64,000 bases of DNA, taken from an uncultured Lachnospiraceae bacterium (GTDB lineage: Bacteria > Bacillota > Clostridia > Lachnospirales > Lachnospiraceae). The position numbers were made by a program, and so were the translations under genes. The stretch covers positions 48,410-112,409 of the forward strand of contig CALWSG010000018.1 in assembly GCA_944384155.1 (NCBI GenBank), written 5' to 3'. Below are positions 55,063-63,680 of this stretch, piece by piece (within the stretch, counting starts at the first letter, position 1; the number at the start of each line of letters is the position of its first letter). The notes beneath the pieces are model-generated. The model was not told the origin of the DNA, did no database searches, and worked only from the letters and a program-made list of their open reading frames with translations.

Positions 55063-56208
55063 TTATAAGAATATTGCCATAAATGTTCCTGCTGCTACTG
55101 CCGTACCGATAACACCGGCAACATTCGGTCCCATGGCGTGCATAAGAAGGAAATTAGTAGGATCTGCCTCAGAGCCTACCTTCTGAGATACTCTGGCTGC
55201 CATAGGAACTGCTGATACTCCTGCGGAACCAATAAGAGGATTTATCTTTCCCTTCGTAATCTTACACATTAATTTACCGATTACAACACCTGCCGCCGTA
55301 CCAAAAATAAATGCAACAAGTCCTAATATAACGATTTTAATTGTATCCCAATTCAAGAATGCCTCCGCACTTGTTGAAGCACCTACTGAGGTACCTAAAA
55401 GTATAACTACTATATACATAAGTGCGTTTGACGCTGTCTCGGTAAGCTGCTTAACAACCCCTGACTCTCTGAATAAGTTACCTAACATAAGCATACCTAC
55501 AAGAGGTGCTGTTGTCGGCAATATGAGACATACTACTATTGTAACTATAATTGGGAAAAGAATTTTCTCAAGCTTTGTGACAGGTCTTAGCTGTTCCATC
55601 TTGATTTGTCTTTCCTCTTTTGTTGTTAAAAGCTTCATAACAGGAGGCTGTATAATAGGTACAAGGGACATATATGAATATGCCGCCACGGCAATAGGTC
55701 CCATAAGTTCTGACTGTCCCAGCTTTCCTGCAAGGAAAATAGACGTAGGTCCGTCAGCACCTCCTATAATTGAAATGGCTGCCGCCGCCATATCATTAAA
55801 GCCCATAAATATAGCAAGGAAATATGCTACATAAATACCAAACTGTGCCGCCGCACCAAGCATAAAGCTCCTAGGATTTGCAATAAGAGGACCAAAGTCT
55901 GTCATTGCACCTACCCCTAAGAAAATAAGAGATGGAAAAATGCTCCACTCATCTAATATATAAAAGTAATATAACAAACCGCCAACACCGTTTTCCGAAT
56001 CCTCAGGTGCCAACATAATATCCGGATATATATTTACAAGAAGCATACCGAAGGCTATTGGAACTAACAAAAGCGGTTCATAATCTTTCTTTATTGCCAG
56101 ATATAAAAACACACATGCAACAAGAATCATTGCATAATTTCCAACTGTAAGATTGAAAAACGCTGTCTGGTGCAAAAGATTGTCTAATGTTTCTATAACG
56201 TAATCCAT
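55063..56208 (-). CDS. oadB: Na+-translocating decarboxylase beta subunit
   Basis: Decarboxylates carboxybiotin and pumps Na+ out. 381 residues with about nine or ten membrane segments; the Na+ site region IIGGADGPTSIFLAGKLG, the SYMSLVPIIQPPVMKLLTT segment, and the C-terminal GSAGVSAVPMAARVSQKVG with DPTNFLLMHAMGPNVAGVIGT are all typical of OadB/MmdB/GcdB. Length is somewhat short but normal for the MmdB-type. ATG follows AAAGGAGG. Confidence 0.96.
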   Translation of the reverse strand: MDYVIETLDNLLHQTAFFNLTVGNYAMILVACVFLYLAIKKDYEPLLLVPIAFGMLLVNIYPDIMLAPEDSENGVGGLLYYFYILDEWSIFPSLIFLGVGAMTDFGPLIANPRSFMLGAAAQFGIYVAYFLAIFMGFNDMAAAAISIIGGADGPTSIFLAGKLGQSELMGPIAVAAYSYMSLVPIIQPPVMKLLTTKEERQIKMEQLRPVTKLEKILFPIIVTIVVCLILPTTAPLVGMLMLGNLFRESGVVKQLTETASNALMYIVVILLGTSVGASTSAEAFLNWDTIKIVILGLVAFIFGTAAGVVIGKLMCKITKGKINPLIGSAGVSAVPMAARVSQKVGSEADPTNFLLMHAMGPNVAGVIGTAVAAGTFMAIFL

Positions 56209-56261
56209 GTTTTACCTCCTTTAATATTTGCAAAACGTTATTATATGATTTTGTTTTACAA

Positions 56262-56636
56262 TTAATTTAAAGTAGCCAAAACTGCACCTGCTTCAACTGA
56301 AGCACCTTCTGATATTTCAATGCTTGCAACTGTTCCGTCCTCCGGTGCCACAATTTCATTTTCCATTTTCATTGCCTCAAGAATAAGTATAACCTGTCCT
56401 CTTGATACCTTTGTTCCTACAGGTGCCTTAATGGAAAGAACCTTTCCCGGCATAGGTGCGGATACCTTTATGCTGCCCTGCGAGCCTGATGATGTCTTTG
56501 GTGCCGCCACAGGAGCTGCAGGTGCCGCAGGTGCCTTAGCAGGTGATGTATTTACAGGTGATGAAGCAGAAACTCCTGTTTCCTCCACAGCTACATCATA
56601 TACATTTCCATTTACAGTAATTCTATAATTTTTCAT
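56262..56636 (-). CDS. biotin carboxyl carrier protein subunit
   Basis: 124 residues: an N-terminal part of about 20 residues, an Ala/Pro-rich flexible linker (30-48, SPAKAPAAPAAPVAAP) and a C-terminal biotinyl domain with Lys90 in EAMKMENEI. It swings carboxybiotin between the carboxyltransferases and the membrane pump. Corresponds to MmdC/GcdC or the 1.3S subunit of transcarboxylase. ATG follows GGAGG. Confidence 0.95.
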   Translation of the reverse strand: MKNYRITVNGNVYDVAVEETGVSASSPVNTSPAKAPAAPAAPVAAPKTSSGSQGSIKVSAPMPGKVLSIKAPVGTKVSRGQVILILEAMKMENEIVAPEDGTVASIEISEGASVEAGAVLATLN

Positions 56637-56654
56637 TGTGATTTTCCTCCATTA

Positions 56655-57407
56655 CTATTTAAATCTTCTCTTTCTTATTGACCTTACCACAAAACCATCA
56701 CTTGAAGAATTGGTTGCCGCACATATGGCTGCCGTAATAACAGCGACAAGCTCTGTATCATTTGTCAATTCTTCTGCTTCCTCTATCCGGGCCACTGCAT
56801 TATCAACAGCTGTCATTTCTGTGTCTTTATTGTTTTTCCTGTTTGAAAGCTTGTCCTGAAGCTTTGGAATAAAGCTAAACAGTGATATCAAAAATGATAT
56901 TAATATCAAAACTATAACTACTACCGAGATACCCATAAGAGTATTTAAGCCTGCACTTTTAACTGCTTCAAGCTTTGATGTGTTGTCTCCGTCAGATGTA
57001 CTCATTACAACTTCCGTAGGAACTATCTGTGTTCCAATAGCCTTATATGTGGCAGTCATTGTAAGCTCTTTCTTCTCATAAACTGCCGTAATAGTAACTA
57101 TTGCGGAATTTTCGGTGTTTTCTACACTTGAATCCTTAAATTCCACAAAATCACCTAATGTATCTTTTTCCTTATACTCTAAATAATCTTCACATACTGT
57201 CTTCGTAATGCCTAAGCTATTTTGGGTATAATACTCAAGCTCATCTATACTGAAAGCATCTACTTCCTGTAAAATGCCCTGAACTGTAGAAATAATTTCT
57301 TCTTCCTCATATTCAAAAGGCTTTTCGTTTTCCTCTGCATATGCGGTCATTGAAAACATTCCCAGAACGATACATAAAGTGAGTAATACTTTTATATGCT
57401 TTTTCAT
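56655..57407 (-). CDS. OadG-type gamma subunit with extracytoplasmic domain
   Basis: 250 residues, about three times the length of a classical OadG. A signal peptide (ends near MTAYA-E) leads to a roughly 120-residue exported domain, then one membrane segment at about 155-180 and a cytoplasmic tail that ends ELVAVITAAICAATNSS and VVRSIRKRR like OadG C-termini. The tail anchors the alpha/carrier subunits on the beta pump. The exported domain is of unknown role. Gap of 18 bases to the carrier gene. Confidence 0.82.
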   Translation of the reverse strand: MKKHIKVLLTLCIVLGMFSMTAYAEENEKPFEYEEEEIISTVQGILQEVDAFSIDELEYYTQNSLGITKTVCEDYLEYKEKDTLGDFVEFKDSSVENTENSAIVTITAVYEKKELTMTATYKAIGTQIVPTEVVMSTSDGDNTSKLEAVKSAGLNTLMGISVVVIVLILISFLISLFSFIPKLQDKLSNRKNNKDTEMTAVDNAVARIEEAEELTNDTELVAVITAAICAATNSSSDGFVVRSIRKRRFK

Positions 57408-57443
57408 AATACTCCTTTCTGTCCCTAAGCCATGAACAAATTT

Positions 57444-58892
57444 TTATAATGTACCATGCTTCTTATCAGGACACTTTTCATTCTTTGTATATAACATTTC
57501 CAATGAACCGATAAGATATTTTCTTGTACTTTCAGGCTCTATTATATCATCAACATAACCTCTTTTTGCTGCGGACAACGCACTCTCCGTAAGTGATTCA
57601 TATTCTGACTTTTTATCGTTTATAAATGCTTCCTTGTCTGGGGCTTTTTCTATCTCCTCTGCATATATAATGCGGACTGCATTTTCCCCGTCCATTGCAC
57701 CTACCTGTGCAGACGGCCATGCATAAACTATATCTGCTCCTGCTGCCTTGCTGTTCATAACATTGTAAGCAGAACCAAATGCTTTTCCAACTATAACATT
57801 AACCTTTGGAACAGTGGCACTTGCAAATGCATATGTAAGCTCTGCCGCCGCTTTACCTATGTACGCTTCCTCATCTACAGTGGCCTTAAAGCCTTCTGCG
57901 TTTGTAAGTGTAATAACAGGAATACCAAAAGCATCACAGAATTTAACAAAAGATGCTGCTTTTTTGCAGCCTGCCGTTGTAAGTACTGCATTAAACTCCT
58001 CTGCCTTATTCATATTATTATCATAAACAACCGTACGGTTTGCCACCGCACCCACTGTTATGCCGTTTAATTTAATAAATGCAGTAACCATTTCCTTAGC
58101 ACACTGTGACTTAACCTCCATAATGACGTTATTGTCTGAGATATGTGATAATGCCAGCAATGTATCCTCACTGCAGTTTCCAAGCTCCGTACAAACTCTG
58201 TTTAAATCATCTGTACATTCATTAAATACTTCATCCTGGAAATTGCCCGGAAGCATACTTACAAGCTGTCTTATTCCTGAGAGAACCTGTTCCTCGCTTC
58301 CCGTAAAATCCGCTACTCCCGTTTCAGCCTGATAAGAAGCTGAGGCAGTATCGCATTTTGTATCAATATTACCATCTAATGTGTTTGGCGTATTTATAAA
58401 AATTTTGGCATCATCAGCTACAAATGTAAAATCAGACATTGCTGCCGCAATACCCATTCCGCCTCCGCAGGTACCGAATACCGCCGTTATTTGGGGAATG
58501 ACACCTGATGCCTTTGCCTGATTCATATAAACTTCACCAAAGGCATTTAAGGAATCCATTGCCTCCTGCAATCTAAAGCCTCCACAGTCAACCAAAGCAA
58601 TAACAGGGGCTCCCACTTTCATGGCAAGCTCATATATCTTTGAAATTTTCTTAGCATGCATCTCTCCGATTGTTCCTCCCAATACGGAAACATCCTGACT
58701 ATATACATACACTAAATCACCATTGATAAGACCGTATCCTGTTACAACACCATCTCCAGGAGTATCTTTGCTTTGCATATTAAAATCGGTGGCTCTTGCC
58801 GTTATCATTCCGCCGATTTCCACAAAGCTGTTTTCATCAACTAAAGCACTAATTCTTGCTAAAGCCTGACCTTGTGCCAAATTATTCATCAT
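57444..58892 (-). CDS. acyl-CoA carboxyltransferase (MmdA/12S type)
   Basis: 482 residues of the crotonase-fold carboxyltransferase family, with two halves. The oxyanion-hole glycines are in GTCGGGMGIAAAM (N half) and GKAFGSAYNVMNSK (C half). The family includes methylmalonyl-CoA and glutaconyl-CoA decarboxylase alpha subunits and 12S transcarboxylase; the acyl-CoA cannot be deduced. First gene of the operon, ATG after GGAGG. Shorter than the usual 510-520 residues. Its neighbours are the gamma, carrier, beta and OadA-type genes. Confidence 0.9.
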   Translation of the reverse strand: MMNNLAQGQALARISALVDENSFVEIGGMITARATDFNMQSKDTPGDGVVTGYGLINGDLVYVYSQDVSVLGGTIGEMHAKKISKIYELAMKVGAPVIALVDCGGFRLQEAMDSLNAFGEVYMNQAKASGVIPQITAVFGTCGGGMGIAAAMSDFTFVADDAKIFINTPNTLDGNIDTKCDTASASYQAETGVADFTGSEEQVLSGIRQLVSMLPGNFQDEVFNECTDDLNRVCTELGNCSEDTLLALSHISDNNVIMEVKSQCAKEMVTAFIKLNGITVGAVANRTVVYDNNMNKAEEFNAVLTTAGCKKAASFVKFCDAFGIPVITLTNAEGFKATVDEEAYIGKAAAELTYAFASATVPKVNVIVGKAFGSAYNVMNSKAAGADIVYAWPSAQVGAMDGENAVRIIYAEEIEKAPDKEAFINDKKSEYESLTESALSAAKRGYVDDIIEPESTRKYLIGSLEMLYTKNEKCPDKKHGTL

Positions 58893-59034
58893 TCAGCCCT
58901 CCATTTTGTAATATATTTACGTATTTGCGGCATTATAATTGTTAATAAACTTAAACTTATGCCAATTATAATTTTATCATATTGTGACAAAATATCAAGC
59001 TGTTTTTATCCTTTATATAATCATTATTAACCAA

Positions 59035-60357
59035 TTATTCAAGCATTAAGAATCTTTTTACAGTATTTTTTAAAAACCATATATAATCTGTTTTTTCCAC
59101 GCTTCCACTTACATATACAGGATATGATTTTATTATTTTTCCGTCAAGATAATAATCAACGCTTCCCACTACCTGCCTGTCACAAACCGGTGCCGTAAGC
59201 TTATCCTGTGCCTTATATACCACCTTTACCTGCTCCCCGTCCTTTACAAGCATCTCAATAGGCGACTCATCTATATATGTGTCAAGCACAATATCCTCAG
59301 ATATATTATTTCTTTTTCCACTTTCTGTTTTTCCGTTCTTTACCGTCACCTTTTTAAGCTCAATGTCATAGTCAAACAAATCTTTTATTTCATAATTGTC
59401 TATTCCGTAATTCATAAGAGCTTTTGTATCTGACCATTTATACCCTTTATTGTTAGGCCACCCGCACCCTAACAATGCAACTATAAACACCTTGCCGTCA
59501 CGCTCAAGGGCACCTACATAGCAATAGCCTGCTTTTCCCGTAAACCCTGTTTTTCCTGACAAAGCTCCGTCCATCATTGTAAGAAAAGCATTTTTATTGC
59601 TTACGGAAAATGACCTTGTTCCCTGTGAAACATTTCCATTTTCATCTGTCACCTTATTTGAAAATGTATATGTACTTGTTCTTGTAATCTTCAGAAACTC
59701 CTCATTTTTAATGCAGTATGCCATTATCTTACATAAATCGGCAGCCGTTGTGCCATGGAATACCTCTTTTCCGTTTACTGTCTCAGTGGCATCCAAACCA
59801 TTAGGAGTGATAAAATACGTATCATAGCATCCCAGCTCCTTTGCCTTTTCATTCATCAGTGCCGCAAAGCTTTTTACATCTCCGCTTATATGCTCTGCTA
59901 TTGCCACTGCTGTATCATTATGTGATTCCAGCATTAATGAGTACAGCAAATCACCAAGCCTGTATTTTTCCCCGGCTTTTACATTTAGCTGTACATCAGG
60001 CATTCCTGCCGCATACTTGCTTATCTCCACCAAATCATCCTGATTTCCATATTCCAGTGCCAGTATACACGTCATAATCTTTGTTGTACTTGCATTTGCC
60101 CTTATTGTATATCCATCCTTTTCATACAGAACTCTCCCTGATGTACCGTCTAAAAGACATGCCGACAATGAATATAAATCGTTTTCCCTTATACCCTCAT
60201 CTGCCTGCACAGTTTCATATGCTTCATTTTCTTCCTCTGCTCCATATACAGTATTTTCATAATCACAAAACAACATATTTGTCCGGAAATTCATAGTTAC
60301 ACATATAACCGCGGCAAATAAAATAATGGCAACTTTTTTAATACTCTTTATCTTCAT
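59035..60357 (-). CDS. dacF: D-alanyl-D-alanine carboxypeptidase (DacF-like, S11)
   Basis: Trims the terminal D-Ala of peptidoglycan stem peptides outside the membrane. N-terminal membrane anchor or signal at about 5-22, then catalytic SxxK Ser90-Lys93 (ASTTKIMT), SxN Ser145-Asn147 (SHND) and Lys269-Thr-Gly (SGKTG). A C-terminal beta domain and short hydrophobic tail follow. Length 440. The ATG at 60357 is chosen because GGAG lies 6 bases upstream; a first ATG at 60369 has less support. A structured leader precedes it. Confidence 0.93.
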   Translation of the reverse strand: MKIKSIKKVAIILFAAVICVTMNFRTNMLFCDYENTVYGAEEENEAYETVQADEGIRENDLYSLSACLLDGTSGRVLYEKDGYTIRANASTTKIMTCILALEYGNQDDLVEISKYAAGMPDVQLNVKAGEKYRLGDLLYSLMLESHNDTAVAIAEHISGDVKSFAALMNEKAKELGCYDTYFITPNGLDATETVNGKEVFHGTTAADLCKIMAYCIKNEEFLKITRTSTYTFSNKVTDENGNVSQGTRSFSVSNKNAFLTMMDGALSGKTGFTGKAGYCYVGALERDGKVFIVALLGCGWPNNKGYKWSDTKALMNYGIDNYEIKDLFDYDIELKKVTVKNGKTESGKRNNISEDIVLDTYIDESPIEMLVKDGEQVKVVYKAQDKLTAPVCDRQVVGSVDYYLDGKIIKSYPVYVSGSVEKTDYIWFLKNTVKRFLMLE

Positions 60358-60363
60358 AATAAT

Positions 60364-60445
60364 CTCCATTCCGGAGCATTTTATGGGACGAGGCGATGCA
60401 AATCTTCAATTTGCGTTGCCATCAGGGCCTATTTGTGAGCTCCGG
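60364..60445 (-). promoter_or_regulatory. structured 5' leader with switchable ribosome binding site, second copy of the element
   Basis: On the minus strand: CCGGAGC (439-445) then TCACAAATAGGCC, a 12-base-pair imperfect hairpin (392-420) with 5-base loop, then GCTCCGG (371-377) that pairs perfectly with the first block, and finally GGAG of the ribosome binding site (364-367). CTCC within GCTCCGG can instead pair with that GGAG over a 5-base loop. (Numbers follow 60.) It shares CCGGAGC and (G)TCACAAATA and the CTCC-N5-GGAG arrangement with the leader of the TetR-type gene. No known class recognised. Confidence 0.55.
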
Positions 60446-60494
60446 AAAAAATAAGCTGCAGTATTCCATACATTTATATGAAGTACCGCAGCTT
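60446..60494 (-). terminator. intrinsic terminator of aspC
   Basis: A roughly 18-base stem (AAGCTGCGGTACTTCATA with TATGGAATACTGCAGCTT, a few mismatches) about 30 bases after the aspC stop, followed by ATTTTTT on minus. It ends one base before the dacF leader element, so the leader could be transcribed by read-through or from an overlapping promoter. Confidence 0.85.
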
Positions 60495-60523
60495 ATAATA
60501 ACTATGATTTGCCACTTAAATAT

Positions 60524-61723
60524 TTATTTTAATTCACTTAAAAACTTTTCTATTCTTGTAAGCCCTTTATCTATCTGTTCTATGGAAATAGCATATGACA
60601 GTCTTATATGGTCATCAAATCCAAAATCTGCACAAGGCACAACTGCCACATTGTAATCCTCTATTAAGACAGAAGCCATTTTTGCAGCAGAGCCTATCTT
60701 CTCACCCTTATACTCTTTATCAAGTATGCCCTCCACATCAACAAACATATAAAACGCTCCCAAAGGCTCAAGGGCTGAAAGATATGGCATTTTATTAATT
60801 CTGTCATACATATATTTTCTTCTTTTGTCAAATTCATTAAGCATCATATTTACAGCAGTCTGGTCACCTGTAAGTGCCTCCAATGCTGCTTTTTGTGCTA
60901 TTGAGTTAGGGTTTGAGGTCTGATGGCTCTGAATGCTTCCCATAAGCTTTGCAATTTCCTCGCTTGAGCCTGTATATCCTATTCTCCAGCCTGTCATTGA
61001 ATAACTCTTTGCAAGCCCGCTTACCGTTATTGTTCTTTTATAAATTTCCTCTCCAAGAGAAGCTATACTTACATGCTTTTCCCCGTTATAAACAAGATAT
61101 TCATACATCTCATCTGCCACGATATAAACATCATTTTCTACTGCATAATCCCCGATTTCCTTAAGCTCCGCCTCTGTATATATCATACCTGTAGGATTGC
61201 TTGGTGTATTTAATACTATAGCCTTTGTCTTTGAAGTGGTAGCCTCCTTAAGCTGCTTTGCACTTACCTTATAGCCCTGCTCCTTTTCACCTCTCACAAA
61301 AACAGCTACTCCTCCTGCCAGCTTAACTATCTCAGGATAGCTTAGCCAGTACGGTGCCGGAATTATAACCTCATCACCGGGATTTAATATAGCCTCAAAT
61401 ACATTAGTGAGAGAATGCTTTCCTCCGTTGCTTATAACTATCTGATTCGGCTTATAGTCAATGTTATTAAACTTCTTAAATTTTTCGCTGATTGCCTGCT
61501 TAAGCTCATTTATTCCTGATGCAGGTGTATACTTTGTAAATCCTTCCTGAATAGCCTTGATGCCCGCATTACATATATTCTCAGGAGTATTAAAATCCGG
61601 CTCGCCTGCTCCAAACCCAACAACGTCAAGTCCCTGTGCTTTTAATTCCTTAGCTTTCGCTGTAATTGCAAGTGTAGATGAAGGCTTTACCGCCAACGCT
61701 TTTTCTGATAATGATAATGACAT
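60524..61723 (-). CDS. aspC: aspartate aminotransferase (PLP, class I, AspB type)
   Basis: Exchanges amino groups between aspartate and 2-oxoglutarate. 399 residues; PLP Lys239 in SGLAKSYSMTGWRIGY, preceded by NTPSNPTG near 172 and ADEMYEYLVY near 203. The family subgroup 1-beta is common in Clostridia; other aminotransferase substrates are possible. ATG follows AAGGAG. Own promoter with a TATAAT -10 and a TTGTATACAA palindrome upstream. Confidence 0.92.
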   Translation of the reverse strand: MSLSLSEKALAVKPSSTLAITAKAKELKAQGLDVVGFGAGEPDFNTPENICNAGIKAIQEGFTKYTPASGINELKQAISEKFKKFNNIDYKPNQIVISNGGKHSLTNVFEAILNPGDEVIIPAPYWLSYPEIVKLAGGVAVFVRGEKEQGYKVSAKQLKEATTSKTKAIVLNTPSNPTGMIYTEAELKEIGDYAVENDVYIVADEMYEYLVYNGEKHVSIASLGEEIYKRTITVSGLAKSYSMTGWRIGYTGSSEEIAKLMGSIQSHQTSNPNSIAQKAALEALTGDQTAVNMMLNEFDKRRKYMYDRINKMPYLSALEPLGAFYMFVDVEGILDKEYKGEKIGSAAKMASVLIEDYNVAVVPCADFGFDDHIRLSYAISIEQIDKGLTRIEKFLSELK

Positions 61724-61796
61724 TTTTATATCTCCTTTTCTATATACGTTTTATTATAGCTTTGCGAAACTCTCCTAAACTATCTTTTCGAAAGGC

Positions 61797-61825
61797 ATTA
61801 TAATATATTATTGAGAATAAGTCCA
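61797..61825 (-). promoter_or_regulatory. sigma-A-type promoter of aspC
   Basis: Minus-strand TGGACT, 17-base spacer and TATAAT. The -35 box matches only 4 of 6 consensus bases, which suits dependence on an activator or regulated expression. Confidence 0.65.
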
Positions 61826-61847
61826 GTGGTTTTTGAAAAAATTGTAT

Positions 61848-61861
61848 AATTGTATACAATT
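61848..61861. promoter_or_regulatory. TTGTATACAA palindrome upstream of aspC
   Basis: AATTGTATACAATT, a perfect 14-base palindrome, sits about 22 bases upstream of the -35 box, a place for an activator or repressor. Its 10-base core is identical to the palindrome over the pta -35 box and is GntR-like in shape. Confidence 0.5.
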
Positions 61862-61934
61862 ATTTTTGTATTAGGCCATATGTGCACAGCTTAAAAAAAT
61901 CAATACAGACTTGTCTGCTTTAATTCCCTATACA

Positions 61935-61972
61935 CTAAAAAAGCCATAACAAACTTTCATTTGTCATGGCTT
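61935..61972 (-). terminator. intrinsic terminator of rny
   Basis: AGCCATGACAAA / TTTGTTATGGCT, 6-base loop, then six T on the minus strand, about 50 bases after the rny stop. Confidence 0.88.
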
Positions 61973-62025
61973 CTCTCTTTCACTTTTTTAACCGGAAATA
62001 TGTCATATAATAATCTGTATGGTAC

Positions 62026-63570
62026 CTACTTGGCATATTCCACAACTCTCGACTCTCTTATGACACTAACCTTGATTTGTCCCGGATATTCAAGCTCTGC
62101 CTCTATCTGCTTTGTAATATTTCTTGCAAGCATTACCATATCTGCATCGCTAACCTGCTCCGGTGTAACCAAAATTCGAATCTCTCTTCCTGCCTGAACT
62201 GCAAAAGACTTCTCAACTCCTTTAAAGGAATTGCTAATGTCTTCCAACTGTTTTAATCTGTTTGTGTATGTTTCAAGTGTTTCACGTCTTGCACCTGGCC
62301 TTGCCGCCGATATTGCATCAGCAGCCTGTACAAGACACGCAATAAGGGATTCCGGCTCTACGTCACCGTGATGTGACTCCACTGCGTTAATTACAATGGC
62401 TGATTCCTTGTATTTTCTACACAAATCAACACCAATCTGGATATGTGAGCCTTCCATTTCATGGTCTACCGACTTACCGATATCATGTAACAATCCTGCA
62501 CGTTTTGCCATCCTTACATCTGCACCTATCTCTCCTGCAAGTAAGCCCGAAAGATGTGCTACCTCTATGGAATGCTTAAGGGCATTCTGTCCATAGCTCG
62601 TCCTAAATTTCATCTTTCCAAGGAGTCTGATTAATTCAGGATGAATACCATGCACTCCAACCTCAAGAGCTGCCGCTTCGCCTTCCTCCCTCATCATAAC
62701 TTCCACTTCCCTCTGTGCCTTTTCTACCATCTCTTCTATCCTTGCCGGATGTATTCTTCCGTCAACAATAAGCTTTTCAAGTGCTATTCTTGCCACCTCT
62801 CTCCTTATAGGATCAAAGCTTGACAAAATAACAGCCTCCGGAGTGTCATCTATAATAAGATCCACTCCTGTCATGGTTTCAAGTGTACGAATGTTTCGTC
62901 CCTCACGTCCGATGATTCTTCCCTTCATCTCATCATTCGGAAGCTGGACTACGGAAATTGTAGTCTCCGATACATGGTCTGCCGCACATTTCTGAATGGC
63001 ATTAACTACATATTCCTTTGCTTTTTTTCCTGCCTCTTCCTTTGCTCTGGCTTCTAATTCCTTTATGAGCTTAGCAGTATCAAGCTTTACTTCGTCTTCA
63101 ACAGTTTTTAATAACAATTCTTTTGCCTGTTCGGAGGTTAATCCTGAGATTCTTTCCAGTTCCTGTGTTCTTTGCTCGTTTAACTTCTCTACTTCCGCCT
63201 TTACCTTTACAAGCTGTTCCTCTCTGCCTGCCAAAGAGCTTTCCTTCTTCTCCAGCATATCTGCTTTTTTCTCAACAGCCTCTTCCTTTGCAAGGACTCT
63301 TTTTTCATAACGCTGAAGTTCAGAACGTCTTTCCTTGGTCTCTTTTTCAAGCTCATTTTTAGTCTTTAAAGACTCCTCCTTAGCTTCCAAAAGAGCTTCC
63401 CTTTTCTTGGTTTCTGCGGTTTTTAATGCTTCATCTATGATTTCTCTTGCCTTTGTATCTGCACTTCCTATTTTTGATTCATATATCTTTTTTCTGTAGA
63501 TACCTGATACAAGCCAAGTGATAATAGCAGTTACAACTACACATATAACAGCAATTATAATTTTTTCCAC
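62026..63570 (-). CDS. rny: ribonuclease Y
   Basis: Membrane-anchored endoribonuclease that starts bulk mRNA decay. 514 residues: one N-terminal membrane segment (2-22), a long coiled coil (30-200), KH domain with [13 protein letters not shown] near 218, and HD domain with [10 protein letters not shown] near 367. The start is a GTG at 63570 with AAGGAGG 7 bases upstream. It is downstream of recX, the usual clostridial recA-recX-rny order. Confidence 0.97.
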   Translation of the reverse strand: MEKIIIAVICVVVTAIITWLVSGIYRKKIYESKIGSADTKAREIIDEALKTAETKKREALLEAKEESLKTKNELEKETKERRSELQRYEKRVLAKEEAVEKKADMLEKKESSLAGREEQLVKVKAEVEKLNEQRTQELERISGLTSEQAKELLLKTVEDEVKLDTAKLIKELEARAKEEAGKKAKEYVVNAIQKCAADHVSETTISVVQLPNDEMKGRIIGREGRNIRTLETMTGVDLIIDDTPEAVILSSFDPIRREVARIALEKLIVDGRIHPARIEEMVEKAQREVEVMMREEGEAAALEVGVHGIHPELIRLLGKMKFRTSYGQNALKHSIEVAHLSGLLAGEIGADVRMAKRAGLLHDIGKSVDHEMEGSHIQIGVDLCRKYKESAIVINAVESHHGDVEPESLIACLVQAADAISAARPGARRETLETYTNRLKQLEDISNSFKGVEKSFAVQAGREIRILVTPEQVSDADMVMLARNITKQIEAELEYPGQIKVSVIRESRVVEYAK

Positions 63571-63680
63571 AGGAGCACCTCCTTATTTAGTTTTCATTGT
63601 ACAAAATACAACATATATATTTTAATGTTTTCTTAACATAATGTCAAGTATTTAGAGACCGTGTTTTATATTTTATATTT

